Assembly: GCA_023678885.1 (NCBI GenBank)
Contig: CM042979.1
Span: forward strand, 23,045,481-23,109,480
DNA length: 64,000 nucleotides
From: Pogostemon cablin
Taxonomy: Eukaryota; Streptophyta; Magnoliopsida; Lamiales; Lamiaceae
Direction: 5' to 3'
Shown here in pieces: positions 49,879 through 62,832 of the stretch (position 1 is its first letter; every line of letters begins with the position of its first letter). The translations under genes and the position numbers were made by a program. A model generated the notes under the pieces. That model had not been told where the DNA came from and ran no database searches. It saw only the letters and a list, made by a program, of their open reading frames with translations.

Positions 49879-50303
49879 AAATAAGACCCTCAACGTGTGT
49901 ATAGTGCAAATTTTCAAATTTTGATTAAAATAATTAATTGGATATCATTTCACTTTTTGAAATATACTATTAATTATTTAATAAGAGTTTTTATACGTGT
50001 AGATTCTTTTTTTTATTAATATGAGTAGTTTTGAATTGAATATATCAACTATTAGAAACTTTATTTTATTATGTGTATAGAATGAAACTTACAGAGATAA
50101 ATGACATGTAAATGACATGCGAAGAATAACTTGCAATATATTAATATAAAATAATATCTTAAAGCATTTTTCTTGATCAAACAAAAAATTATATTTTAAT
50201 TGTTTCAGATCTATAATTGATTTTTATTTAAAATAAATAAATTTAAAAACAATAAATATATAACAAATACGATAATCCGCGTCGCACGCGGGTACTGTAC
50301 TAG

Positions 50304-51535
50304 TTTGAGCTTATATAACTGCATTTGATATAAATGCATGAAGAGGAAGAGATACTCTCTTGTGAGACGAGTCGATCTATCACTAAAGTATGCTTATTGT
50401 ATAAATAAAATATATTTTTTTACTTAAAGTATGTCAATAAAAAATCAAATTATAACATACTAAAATCATACTTTAATGCATAATCTAACATACTTTAGAA
50501 AACATAATCTAATAACTATTAAACATACTTTAGTTTAATTGTAGGCATACTTTAACACGTTTCACAAAATGTCTCACATAAATAATGTCTCACAAAAACT
50601 TTGTCGAAGAAGAAAATGAAAAAAAAAATTCTACACAATGATATTGTTTTAATCAAATATAAATTTCGAAAAAATATAAGAGTTGAGTATAAAATAAATA
50701 ATCTGTCGTATATAAAAATGATAAAACGAAAAAAGAGACTAAATCACTATACTCATAGTATAATTTCAAGTACAATTTAAAATTGTAATCGTTTTCAAAT
50801 TTACTACAAAGTACAACGCGAAGACAACGTGAAACACGCGTTTAGAAAATCTAGTTAACAAAAATTTCAACACAGTATTTATATCCAAAAATAAGTATAA
50901 AATAAAAATAAATAATAGCAACAATAAAATCATAATAACAAGCTAAATAATCTTTCTGTAGGAATTAAATCTGAAAATCTAAAATTATTTTTTAAAAGAA
51001 GAATTATGGTGGAGCAAAATCTAGAAATTTGAAATAAAGTTTAGATAATTTCTAACATCTTTGAAAAGTAAAATTAGGGCTTAGATCTTTTCTAACATCT
51101 CTAAATTACCAATCGCGTGTGGGGAGGAATCCCCACGGCAATGTCGTCGTTCTCTGCCGTCTTTCTTATGAGAGAAAATATGTAAAGTCACTCTTTGTCA
51201 CCTCCTTTTTCTAACCAATGACTGTTCCCTAAATCGTCGGAGAGAATATTTAAAGAGAGGAAGAGATACGCCGCCGCACTTATGCCGGCCGCCTTCCGCC
51301 GCCCTCTCATCGAAATGAATTAATGGAGAAGCGTTTTTTAGAATCAGAAAGAAAAAGGGAAATAGAAAGCGAAAAATGAAATAAACTGTAAATTTTGAGT
51401 TTATATATAATGGGTCGGGTTTTCTATTTTATAGGACTGACCCTGTTTTTAAGGTGCAATAGTTGTATAATAGTATTTGCTTTTTTTAAGTAATCATTAT
51501 TGTGCACAATTTTCATGTAACTCCTCTTTCTATGC

Positions 51536-51567
<32 letters not shown>

Positions 51568-51569
51568 TA
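50304..51569. other. AT-rich stretch, another Helitron-like end, TA microsatellite
   Basis: No gene is supported. At 50800-50854 ACAACGCG...CACGCGTTTAGAAAATCTAG followed by T is a second Helitron-3'-like end. A TA run at about 51539-51564 lies just before the organelle-like block. A GC-richer patch at 51100-51320 (GCCGCCTTCCGCCGCC) is unassigned. Confidence 0.45.
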
Positions 51570-53107
51570 ACATAAAAGTTATTGGATCTGGAGGTCGACC
51601 TTTAAAAACCCATTCATTCCTGCTTTTCCTCAACCACCACAAAATGTACGGGATAAGAAGTCAATCTGAATGATGAATAAGTTTAGGATGAATCTCATTC
51701 CACCATGCCTGTCTCCACAGGTATTTACAGAGATTGTGGCTCTCACTGATACATCTTCAGATTCTGATTCGTATTTCCTTAAGAGATCCCCAACTGAGCT
51801 GGATCAAGCCACTCCTGCTGCTGGTTGATGCCCTCCAAAATCCTATGATAATAGTTCCACCTGACAGGGCTCCAAAACGGTGGTTTCTATATATGCGTAT
51901 TGGGCCTCTCCTCCCTCTTTAGAAGGGGGTTTCCAATCAGTGGTCAAGAGAGACCTGGAGTACTTTGATTCTGAATTACCTAAACCCATAGTTACTTCGT
52001 CGATTGAGACATTGGCGCCCTGCAATGGAATGAACAGGTTCCTACGCTCATATCGAACGGTCTAAACAAGAAAATAGCTACCCTCGCATTGAACTGATTT
52101 GGAGAGTGTATTGCCTTGCGTTCATTATATATATATGATACTCCCTTCAAACATAGATACTGGATCTCGCCCCTTATCTGCTAGGTCAATGGAATTCATA
52201 AGTAGCTCCTCTATGCTTGAGCTAGTAGAACAAGCGTGGATTCAACGCTTAGGGAATAAGAGTCCAGCTAGCTAATAGACTTATCTTAACGATGTCCGTT
52301 ATGTCCCTTCATAGATAGCGTCTTCCACGGGGAAACTCCCTATTCTCCTAGTGGTCAAGCTTACTTATTGCTTTCCATTAAACCATTACACGCAACACGA
52401 TGGCAGATGAAGCCAACCAGTTGCGGAAGTAGGCGGACTAGACAAAGGACTAGGCTTTCCCAGGCAGAGTAAGGAAGCAGAAGCTAAGGAGGATGGGATT
52501 ACTCTATCTATGGGCCCAAATGCCACTCCATTTCAAAGGCGAGTAGCGTAGACACTTGACCGATAGGTTGCGGAGCGTGAAGCCAAAGACATTACAAGTA
52601 CTCAAATGAGAAGCAGAAGTAGGAGCGATAGCCACATACTATGATTATGAATAAAAGGCCCTGGCCTGGGGTTGGTTGGCTCTGACCAAACATGCTATTC
52701 CTCAACTCAACCAAGCCCTCTTGGCACAGCAGGTCCAGAATGAAGACCCGGTCCTGAGTCCACCTTTGAAGCCTGAACTAGAGTTGTATAGGGTAGGAAT
52801 TTGATGCGGATGCCCTTATGGCTGCTTTTGAGCACATTCTATAATGTCTCTTTGTAGAATACAAGAAATGAGATCGGCTCCGCCTTCCCTTGACCACACA
52901 GAGGGGAGGGTTATAGTACAGATGTACGCTAAGGTATTAGTAAGACAGATGTATAAAGTGCATATGTACGTACTATAGCTGCAAAATCAAATAGATCCTG
53001 CTTATTTAACCCAACCCATGTTTTGTTTCCCATCCCCTCTCGAGAAACAAGTGGGCTATTTCTTTGCAAAATTGTGCTCAATTTCATATGTGGCAATTCC
53101 GCGTAAC

Positions 53108-53620
53108 TAGGGGTGGCAATTCGTGTTAACGGGTTGGGTTTCGTGTCGACACGATAGTGACACGACACGATAAGGGCAAACCCGAACACGACACGATAAG
53201 GACTCATTCCAACACGACACGAACACGAAAAATAACGGGTTGACACGACACGATAACAACACGATAAGAAAATAAATAATAAATAATAAATAAAAAATAC
53301 TAATTAAAATAAATAAAATTTTAAATTAATATATTTTAAAATTATTATTAAATATTTTTAATATATATTTTTATAATTTTATATTTATATTGGGTTGTTA
53401 ACAGGTTATTAGGTTGTTAACGAGTTAATGGGTCATCTGTTAATATTAATCGTGTTTAACGGGTTGACACGAACCCGACACGAACACGACACGAAATTTT
53501 CGTGTCCTTATTGGGTTGACACGATAATGACACGAACCCAATAAGATCAAACACTAACCCGCAATTATCGTGTCGTGCTCGTGTCGTGCTATCGTGTCGT
53601 GTCGGGAATTGCCACCCCTA
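53108..53620. mobile_element. hAT-type non-autonomous element (513 bp) inside the NUMT
   Basis: The ends TAGGGGTGGCAATT (53108-53121) and AATTGCCACCCCTA (53607-53620) are perfect inverses. CGCGTAAC at 53100-53107 is repeated exactly at 53621-53628, the 8-bp duplication of hAT transposition. The interior is full of ACACGACACGATAA and its inverse around an AT-rich centre. No coding capacity. Confidence 0.95.
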
Positions 53621-55188
53621 CGCGTAACTGACTTCCGGGAAGAATAGTGGAGCTGGTTAGACTCAGATGTTCACCCGATATCATTCCATTCAAGCTACGC
53701 TACCTTCGCTTCGGCGTCAAAGCCTCTACCAAGCCTCGGAACTCTCAATCTCAGAAATGGAATACCCAGGTTCTGAAAGAACTGATTGCGAGATATAAAA
53801 TAATGCTGCTTCATTGGTTCGTAGTAGAGTTTCCACCTTCCATTCCGATACTACATGCTGTGGAAATGTATAACCCGTAGCCATTCAATATTGGATTACT
53901 TTGTAGAAGTAGAAGGTTGATGAAGATGGTACACTCACTCACAGGTCGTACGTACTCGTGGGACTATGAGAAAAAACACTTTATTGGCTTACAGATTCGA
54001 CTGAGCTGAACAGGAAGACCAATCCCTGAACGCTTCAGCAGTCGGGACAAACTACTTTATCCCTGCTGCCCGGCACTGCTCCTCAAAACCACGCTAGCTA
54101 TGAATAGACCTCAAGAGTGACATTTGAGACTACTGGAAATGCATGAACTTCAACAGTTGAAGAAAAATCCTGTAGCTTTCTTTCAACCATAGACTTTCTC
54201 TTAATCTTACGAAATTTCGAGCCGCCATCCGGCATGATCCATTGAGCAAGCCGCCGGGGAAGATGCAAATAGATCCATCAAAATAGGCTTCTCAGAATGG
54301 AACTCGTCGAGCTACCTATTTTTTTGCTGGGTTTGAGCGACTGGATCTAGATCCGATTTCGAGCTTCTTTTCTTCTTATGAGATTTCTTCGATGAATGTG
54401 CTCTCGAGCTATCTTCCTGTCTTTAACTAACTACCTGTACCACTTACTTTCCATGAGCCTTAAGCCTATGAATAAGGGCAGAATTTCCTTCAACAGTTGT
54501 TTGGTATCATGTTCAACTGTTGGCTGTGTAGCCTCTTCCTGCAGAGCTGGAGTTGTGGATCGACAAGTGGCCTGGCTGGCAGCTAATGGATTGTCTGGGG
54601 CTGATGAAAGGGACTTTTCTTGAGGTACCATTTCCTGAACCACCACTGCTTACGGCTATTTGAACAATGGATATAAGACCAACTGCGGTTACGTAGAAAA
54701 GACCATCAACAGCGGCACCGGCTACTCGAACAATAAGAGAAGATAGGTTCTTTGTGAAAGAAGAGGTATCGGGCGCTTTCAACCCGATCGGATAAGAACA
54801 AAAACGAGGAAGAGAAGCAAACAAAGAAAAGCTGCCTTTTCAAGCCTGGGTAGCCTTTTTTCTACCAGTGAATGTCACACCCTATAGAAAGAGTCCAGAT
54901 AGAAAGGAATCTCACTGAAGAAAGTGTAGTAAAAAAGGCTAAGCTACTAAAGAGTTTTCACCCCATAAATCCTGACTTTTCTTCTCTTATTGAATTATTT
55001 GTTTTTCCGCTTCTTTGGAGATCTACGAATAAGCCCTTTGCCGATCTAAGACGGGAAGAGATTGTCTGATTTTCACCCGTGTTGAAAGCTTTATCCAAGC
55101 ACTGCGGGCACAGCCAATTCCTTGTAGTAGAAGGGTCGATGTAATTTAGGTAGTTAGCATATCTGCTTCTTCGGCGGAAGCGTATAAG

Positions 55189-55956
55189 TTAAAAGCCCAG
55201 GAGCTGAATTAATAACAATCCATAGAATAGACGGGATCGTAGGAAAAATGAACTAGAGGAGCGAAGCTGATGAGACCGGGAGAGGAGCGGAAAGAGCAGA
55301 AGTTCGAATCTCTTCAGTAAAAGAAATGTCCCAGAAAGCAATTGACCTGGGTACTTAACTCTCGCTAGACCTGGTTCACGCAATAGTTGGTATGGAGAAT
55401 AGACATCATCTCTGAAGCGGAATAACATCTTATTACCTGAATAGATAGCTATCTCGTAAACCATATTCTTTCTCATCAGTGGTTTGATCTTGAACCACTT
55501 ATGATGTTGTGCTAGGTGCTTCACTATGAGAATTCCATCGAATTTTGCGAGGTTGTGATAGTAAACAGTTAATATGGTTTTTGCATTTTTGGCAAGACTT
55601 TCGATCCTTAATACCAAGTCAGAAAGGACCTTAGTACTCCTATCTTCAAATGAATCATAGAATATGTAGTCTTCACTGAAGTAGGTATCAATCCACGAAG
55701 CTTTGATTTCTCTACCAGGATAAACCAGCATGAGACCAGCAGCATAAGCATAATGAATGTCATTGATAAATAGAGTCTCGGTGTCGGCAACAATGAATGG
55801 TTTCAGCTCACTCTGACGTGCTTTGATTGATCTTATATAGGTAGGATAGCTACTCTTACGATTGCTGATCTTTCTTGCGGGCTCGATCTCATTCCATTCT
55901 CCTTGAATGACTGAAGAAAGGGTGCTCTTTCTCTCATCTTCAGATAGGACATGCAT
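55189..55956 (-). pseudogene. Mitochondrial linear-plasmid family-B DNA polymerase, exonuclease-domain fragment
   Basis: 255 codons. Residues 53-61 (PFIVADTET) fit the Exo I motif (DxE) and 132-141 (YYHNLAKFDG) fit Exo II (NxxxFD) of protein-primed family-B polymerases, as carried by plant mitochondrial linear plasmids. The frame agrees up to about residue 183 (MLFRFRD). After that the sequence (YQLLREPGLARV onward) no longer looks like the family and lacks Exo III and the polymerase palm (DTDS). So it is a truncated, chimeric remnant. Plasmid pieces integrated in mitochondrial genomes are common. The gene would not give a working polymerase. Confidence 0.75.
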
Positions 55957-57727
55957 ATCCTTCTTTTTCCCTTCCGTATAGACTCTGATTAGGATTTAAA
56001 GTACAAAACTTCCTTCTATTACGAATAAACCGATTCTTAGGTGCGCTCTCTCTTACTAGCTCACTGCTTTAGCGCATTTCCCTCTCTTCGCGCTATTGCT
56101 TACTTCCCCATAGGGCGGTAGTAAGAAGCTTGATAACCATGTGTTACAGGCCGCGGAAATGAGATAATGGTGATTGCTGAAACTCGGACTTCGGAAGCTC
56201 CGTTTGCACGATCGTTGCATTTGTATTAATCTGGAAAGAAGAGCTGGTGGTATTAGGCTTTGCTGGACTAAACAGGTAAAGATTTCTGATCCCCTTTCGA
56301 TGAAACCGCCTTAGAAGAGGTCATGAAGAGGGAAGCTTAGTCTGATTCTTTCCTGACTTTTTCCAAAGCGGATCTCGCCTTTGTTGATCCACTTGAAGAG
56401 AGTTCTCACGATGTAGCAAAGGTACGTCTGCTCAAGTCTATGACCTACTTTTTCTTTGCTATAAGTGGTACGGCTAAGATAAAAAAGACGGGTGGCATAG
56501 GGATCCTTACCAATAAATACAACTGGACACCGCATCTCTTCCTCAACTCATTTCGACCCTGTGAGATCTTATGCTCATGCTTTAACCCGAGGGGCTATAG
56601 GGCTCTTGTGCATTATTAATCAATTTGACTCTCCACCTATTTTCTTGTGTGTTTACTTTCCTTTTGAGCGTATAATATAGTTGGTAAGACTTGACTTGCT
56701 CCGAGCTATCTTGTTAAGGAAGGGCGGCTAGGGTCTACTTTTATCATCTGCTTTCTTCCTTTGAATTACTAGGTCTGTGAACTGAGTCATCGGATGCAAA
56801 ACAAAAGGCGCATAGCCGACATCAACGTGAAGTGCAGCCCTTCCATTTGCTTTGAGTTTAGATTGCTCTTAGACAGTTTTAGGGTGTTCAGAGAAATCAA
56901 AAAGATCTGAATTCAGTACCGCATACGCCTCGATTTCGACTTTTGTAGATTCTGTTTCTGGTAGAATCCATCTCGGGCTCAGCAACTCTTAACTCAAGAA
57001 CAACTCTAGCAACTGGTGCCCTCAGGGTGGATATCTCCAATCCAAAGAGCAACAAATAAACTCTCTAGCTCTAATAAGAGTTCGGCCTTACCAAAGCCAT
57101 AGCAAGACATCTAGCTTCACTTCAGGGAAATAAATCCTAAAGGTATGACTTCACTAAGCTTTCTATAACTCAAGAAAAAGAAAGATTCTCTAGACAAAAA
57201 CCTCCCTAGCTAGCTGCAATCCAAACCTCACCTATCCCATGTTGGGGATCTTCTCCTGCTACTCTTTCAGTCCAAGGAAGACATATAATATTAAAGATAA
57301 AGAGGCCTGAGAAGCATTCTAATATGAACCGGCTAAGGTTGATGAAAGAATACAGGAATTACGCTAAACTCAGACTTCATCGTCTTTCTTTTATCTTATC
57401 ATATTGACGGTTTTAATATAGAATCCGCTCTTAGGTGCCTAGCCTCTTTCTTCAAAACAGGAGATGCATTCTCTTTCTATTACGGATATTCTTCAAGTCA
57501 TAGCTTTAGGTGCTCCTACTTTAGATAATACACTCGATACAGCCAGCGTATAGGGAGAGGTAAAAAGGCATAGCATAGCTTTCATGGAAACTCCTTAACA
57601 CAGGTGTCTTGGAAATGGAAAGACAGATCAAATACCTTATGAGGCGGTATTCCCTACATACAGTCAAGTCATACAATACGGACGGGAAGCGGGAAGTAAA
57701 CGAATTGAAAAACCTGCTCATTTTTTT

Positions 57728-57753
57728 TGTAAGAACTAGTAGAAAGAAAGGAA
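57728..57753 (+). repeat. 26-bp direct repeat, copy 1
   Basis: TGTAAGAACTAGTAGAAAGA and the next six bases are identical to 61181-61206. Short dispersed repeats of this kind are typical of plant mitochondrial DNA. Confidence 0.8.
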
Positions 57754-59312
57754 AGATCCAGTAGGGTTAGAATCCTTGTTAGCAGTCTCGGGCGATGGCG
57801 AAGGTTGCTTTTAGCCCGTGGGCGATCTAACCATAGGAATTGGTTTAGATAGGGCGTCAATGAGTCCGGTGGCGGCATTAAGAATAGCTTCTAATATGTT
57901 TTGGTGTTGATACGGGTTTAAGAGAACTGGCTAACAAAGCCTTTAGTACTGACCTGTAGTACGTACTCTTTCGAAGTCCTCATAGCTTATTTTTCTAGTA
58001 TGTGTTTATTTTCTCGGGTTTGCACGCATTTGAGAGCCTTACCTCATCAATATTTACCTCTTCAATGTTTATACTTCCGGAGTGAGTCCCACGAGATAGA
58101 TCAGATCATTAGGAAGGGGGCTGGTAGCCTCCTGTGGTCTAGGTTGCACCAGGTAATATGGAAAATGCACGCACGGGACATAAGAGAAGTTTTCGTTTCC
58201 TTTTATTAGTCTTAGTTCATCTTTTCCGCTTTCAAGCGTGTACACTGAAAAAGGATAATATCCCTTTAATTAAATAGGTAGCTCACTGGAGCAAGTAATC
58301 TGCCAAAGAATAGAAAAGAGAAGTGGATCGCTGTCTTTATGAGTTCGTGATGAGACGGAGATCTCAATCAAGGGCTCTAAAAGTGACTCTTGAACCCCAG
58401 GAGAGGTAAGTCAATAGGTAGAGGCTATAGGACCGTTAGGCTAGGCCAATTCGACAACATTTGTCTGCTTCGGTTTACCTTCTTTCAGTGGTCGCTTTTG
58501 TGGCTAGCTCGTTATCTTGGTCAAAATAAAACTCTTTCTTTAGTGGCTGTGGCCAAGCCAAATCGCTCAAAGAGGAATCGCCCGACAGAGTGAAAATCCG
58601 GCTACTTTTTCTTTTAATAGAACGAACTCGGAACCGTCGATTGGTGCATGGGTTGAATTTCTTTAAACGAGTTAGCAGGGCTGTAAGCCTCCTTCAGATT
58701 CAAAGTAGTAGTAGGAGGGCATGTTCTAAGAGTAAGGTAAGGGGCCTAGCGAGCCAAAAGGTCTCTGGGCTGACAGTTAACTGATTGCCCATTTCCCAAA
58801 ACCACTAGAGTAAAATAGAAGCTAGGCCTGCCAATAAGAAAGAATAGTAGCATAGTAGCAAGGATGCACATCTGCAGGCTATTGGTGGTGATTAGTTGAT
58901 GGTGGAGCGTCGACTTTCGCCCTGTAAGGGGCTACCGAGGCCGTCTTTTTCTAATTGGTTGGCTCTCCTAACCTAAATGTTCAAAAAGAACTTTCAAGCG
59001 CAGTCATTTAAAGAAAGTTTTCTGCCGCCCACTCCCGTTGAAGGATCAGTTGATAAGACCGACAGTGACTCCTAACCACAGTCGATAAAACCAATGGGTG
59101 GAAGGGAACATGCCAAAGTCAAGGCAATTTGAAAACAACCAAAGGAACGAGTCAAAGCCCAGAGAATCTGTCTGACGAACAGCATCTATTTTCTCTATTT
59201 GGCGATACTCATGCAATCAAAAATTTGACGTATTTTCAAGTCAAAAAGACCCCAGCACCACTTAGTTCCTTACTCGCATCCATTCTGCGGAGATAAGGAT
59301 AAGTTGCTGCGT

Positions 59313-59342
59313 TGGAATCGCTAGTAATCGCCGGTCAGCTAT
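59313..59342 (+). rRNA. Short SSU rRNA scrap (plastid 16S-like)
   Basis: GGAATCGCTAGTAATCGCCG then GTCAGCTAT matches the conserved 3' region of small-subunit rRNA, closest from memory to the plastid 16S form. Sequence on both sides does not continue the gene. About 30 bases only. Confidence 0.4.
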
Positions 59343-60581
59343 GTCCATGGCTTCTTGGATCGAATGATTAATAACACCGCCACCCCTTAGGGGATTCAGA
59401 AGATGAAATAAACCTGTCGGAGGTACTCATGGGCAGCGTGAGGAACCGGGTAAGCAAGGTTACGATAAGAAGTCTTTTGTCCATGTAGGTGTGGGCCAGA
59501 CCGGTGTCCATTCAGTTTTGATGGATCGCATCAATCTGCCGAAAGGACGAAGCCCCGAGCGAGTGCCTTTTCTGCCCTCAAAAAAGGAACAGATAAGGCT
59601 TGGAACTGGAAGAGATGAAAATTCTACCTTCGTCTGTTCAATCAGTCAGTAGGTGAGCTTTGCTTCCGCGGCTTACCGTCCGTCACGGGACCATTTCGAA
59701 TCCACACTGGAGTGCCTCTACCTTGCGGCAGAGTGCTTTTAGAACTCACTGGCTAGGAGCCTGGGGCCGAAAAGTGACTCTGGAACACCATCCCTTCCGA
59801 AAGAGCGGGATTTCAGGATCGAATTGACATCTCCATTACATACGCTATTTCGAAGTCACAAAGTCCGCGCCAATTCAGTTGTCCAAAGCGTGTCAAATGG
59901 CTTGTCCACTTCTCACGTAGGAAAGAACCTCCCCCGGGCAGACAAAAAGGCTCTTTCAGCCTACTCACTTTTTTTAAGGGCCTCTACGATTGATGAATAG
60001 AAGACCTACTTACGAGGATGGATCAATCTATTGAATGCAAGAAAGCAGCTCCGAAGTTTTCCTCAAACTGCACCCGAGCCAAGGGGTTGAATGTCGAAAC
60101 CAACCATCCCCAGAGTGCGGTGAAAATCCAATCAAGATCTGTCTTCCGCTTTATTAATACATTGATAGCCTGATTAGTAGAGGATTCGAACCCCATAGAA
60201 TGGTATGGGCTAGATGCCTTCCGATCATCAGATACAATACGCGATTTGATCTATGCAATTAGTTTCATACTAAATATAACTAAACCTTCTTTCTAAGTAT
60301 GATAGAGGTGACGAATGGAGAAAGTTTGATCTCAGTGATTCAAGGAGCGACAAAAGTGATCAATTGTTGGGCTTTTCGGGGTGCTCTTATTAGGCAAAGA
60401 GGTCGGATAGCGAAAATCTGCGTTCAAATCGATCTAAGTGCTCCCGGGATTCGAATTGGCAAGCATCGTTAAAAGATGGAATATGAAGGAGTACATTCCT
60501 TATGAAAATGCGATGGGAAATACATAGAAGTTGCATTCATCCTAGCACGCTTCCAGAGTCTGTTTTTAGCAGCAAATAGGG

Positions 60582-60918
60582 GGGGTGTTTACCTTTTATA
60601 ACCCTAAACCTGGATCCGCTTTACGATGTATTAGTCGAACCCTTAGGATTAGGATACGACGCCTTGCTCCTTGAGTATCATGGGATTGAATACCCCGACC
60701 TCCCAGAGGCTCCCGAGAAAGCGATTTCAGCCTTCCGGACAGTTAAGGGCCATTCCTACGTCCCTCATCGGTCTGAATCCCCACCCATTTTAGAGGAAGG
60801 ATCGAGCAAACGGAGAAGCAGAGGAATAGTAATAGGTTTCGGACAACTGACTAGTGATGATTGTTCAGAGACGGCTAGTTCTTCTTATTCAACAAGGTAC
60901 GAATCAGGAGAATATTGA
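60582..60918 (+). other. Unrecognised open frame of mitochondrial type
   Basis: A frame without stops runs from about 60582 to TGA at 60918 and has protein-like composition (YDALLLEYHGIEYPDLPEAP, then a Ser/Arg-rich tail ending YESGEY). No ATG lies at its beginning, and TTG at 60664 is the only obvious initiator-like codon. I do not recognise it. It could be a piece of a mitochondrial orf or of a chimeric gene. Confidence 0.25.
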
Positions 60919-61180
60919 TTGTCGGGGCACACATAAAGGCTATTTGAAGACTTTTTATAGCAATAAAAGCAAAAACAATTCTCAACGCCCTTACGAGGTA
61001 GCGATGAGTTAAACTACTCGTGTTGGCATGGAAGTCAGCCCGGTAAACTGATTCCATTCTGCTACTAGGGTTCCAAACCTTACCCTTAGCTCTATAAAGA
61101 CCTTTTTCAACTAAAAAAAAAGATGCTAAAGCTATTTATAGTTGTTCGGAAGGATTCGTTTACTTCCTGCAAATTGCTTA

Positions 61181-61206
61181 TGTAAGAACTAGTAGAAAGA
61201 AAGGAA
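61181..61206 (+). repeat. 26-bp direct repeat, copy 2
   Basis: Identical to 57728-57753. Near both copies GGAAGTAAACGAAT occurs, but in opposite orientation at about 61152-61167. Confidence 0.8.
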
Positions 61207-62705
61207 TTTTGAAAAAAAAAAGAATAAGGGCAGCATTGATAGATCGTTGAATGGGAATCGTCTTAGCAACTGGCTATAGACATGAGTCAAAGCCGCCGAG
61301 AGAGGAGAGAGAATTTTCATGAGAGAGGGACGAGCAAGTGACAGATTGGGAAAAAAATAGGTAGGCCTTTTCTGAGCGGTCATTTAGAGGCCTTGTTAGC
61401 GACCCATCATTCTTCCCTAAGCTGTCAGAGTCCGATCGAAGCGAGCAAGAGATAGAAGAATCATCGCTCATAGATGTGAATTGAGAAAGCAAGCCCGAAT
61501 TCTTTTTAATTAGGCTCTATAGTCTGGTCCCTGTACCTGGTAAGGTCTGATTGTTATCTGTAAGTCTTGTTTTGACCGCGGGAAGGTGAACTTTGCAAAA
61601 GTGCTTATTTGGTTGGGAAAAAGAAGACTTCTGACTCCAAGCCTACCCTACCCGAAACCGAAAATAAGTTTCAGCTGTTGATGTAGCCTCTTGTCGCTAC
61701 CTACTCGATAAATCCCTTCTATACTACTCAACAGAAGGAAAAATCCCATCAAGATAGATTGAATCGACGACCTATACTTAAACTAAAGGCACAAGGGAAT
61801 CAAGAGTTCAAGAGCACAGAACAGAGGAAATGCACATGGGTCTCCTTGAAGAACGAAGTCTAAGATAAAGAAAGGTAGAGTGGGCGCACTTTTGCTCTGC
61901 TTGGATTGGCGTGGCTGTCCCCCTTTGCTAGTGGAGGCGAGGCCTTTGACTCCGCTTGCCTCTACTTTTCATGTCAAGCGTACAAGTGTAGTTTAGTGGG
62001 ATTGACTTCTAAAGACAGGAATTTTGTGAATCTCCCCTGTATAAGTCGACGTCTTAACCTGACTTCCTGAGCTCAGTTGATTGTTGAAGCAGTAGCTCTG
62101 GATCGAGAGCTGGGTGCTTACCTTATTATTATGAAAGGGAGAAAGGGCTATAGCTAAACAATAGAGTCAAAGCGGCTAGAATAAAGATAGAGAGGATCAC
62201 CGATCTCTACCTCGGTCCATAATCAAATGGGGGAGTCCTTGCTGCAAAACCAGGAAATCGTGAGCAACTTAGACTTCACAGCTTTCATCCCAGTATCAAA
62301 ACAAGATAGAGCCGCTGCCTTATTAGAGAGGTTTAGCCTTCGTTCTTCCGCTCTCGCTTTGGCTTTCACTTCTGCGTGATCTGGTCGTTCTTGGGAGCTG
62401 CTAATAGACGAGCTCTTCCTTGCTAGTTAAGCGAGTTAAGTTGCGGGTCGGGCATTCTCTCTTTATGCCAATAAGGCCACTAGCTGTCAACAAGAGGCTG
62501 GCTTTCAGAATAAGATGCGCCAGGTTGCAGCTAATCAGACATGCTAATAGTCACGCACGCTTTCCACGCCCTGACCAGCAGTTCCATTCCTTATACGGAT
62601 GTCGCTAAACCTACTAATGCACTTATGAAAGCCTTTCTGACTCTATATTCTATGCTTTCTTTTCCAATCCTATAGACAAGAGCAAGAGAAAAGAAAAGAG
62701 CCTTG

Positions 62706-62807
62706 AGCATTGTACAAGGACGTACTGTAGGAGTAACCCATTACCTTCTGGGTGGAATTGCCACAACATGGGCGTTCTTCTTAGCAAGAATTATTGCAGT
62801 AGGATAA
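62706..62807 (+). pseudogene. psaA: psaA 3' end (plastid-derived fragment)
   Basis: SIVQGRTVGVTHYLLGGIAT to ARIIAVG then stop is the C-terminus of photosystem I P700 apoprotein A1. Only the last 33 codons are present. The 25-bp spacer to psaB, including its GGAGG, is as in plastid genomes, so one plastid segment was transferred as a block. Confidence 0.9.
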
Positions 62808-62832
62808 TGGCTAGGAGGATTTGAAAGGCATT

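Larger units (their letters stand above)
36396..50303 (+). mobile_element. Helitron, split by a Tat LTR retrotransposon
   Basis: The 5' end is TCTTCTTATATATTAAAAC after an A. The 3' end at 50303 is a CCGCGTCGCACGCGG stem-loop, then GTACTGTACTAG, then T. A decayed Helitron helicase tail lies at 49582-49878, and its reading continues from the sequence just left of the retrotransposon (ENHVIE) into the sequence right of it. Without the 11.74-kb insert the element is about 2.1 kb. The pairing of these two ends is an inference; the helicase remnant and the 3' end are direct. Confidence 0.65.

Noticed and set aside
53647..54824. Frames of 70-105 codons in the NUMT on either strand
   Set aside because: Overlapping in several frames, unrecognised, without initiation context; mitochondrial spacers commonly give such frames.
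60160..60480. A tRNA-like GAGGATTCGAACC phrase
   Set aside because: I could not fold a full cloverleaf around it on either strand.
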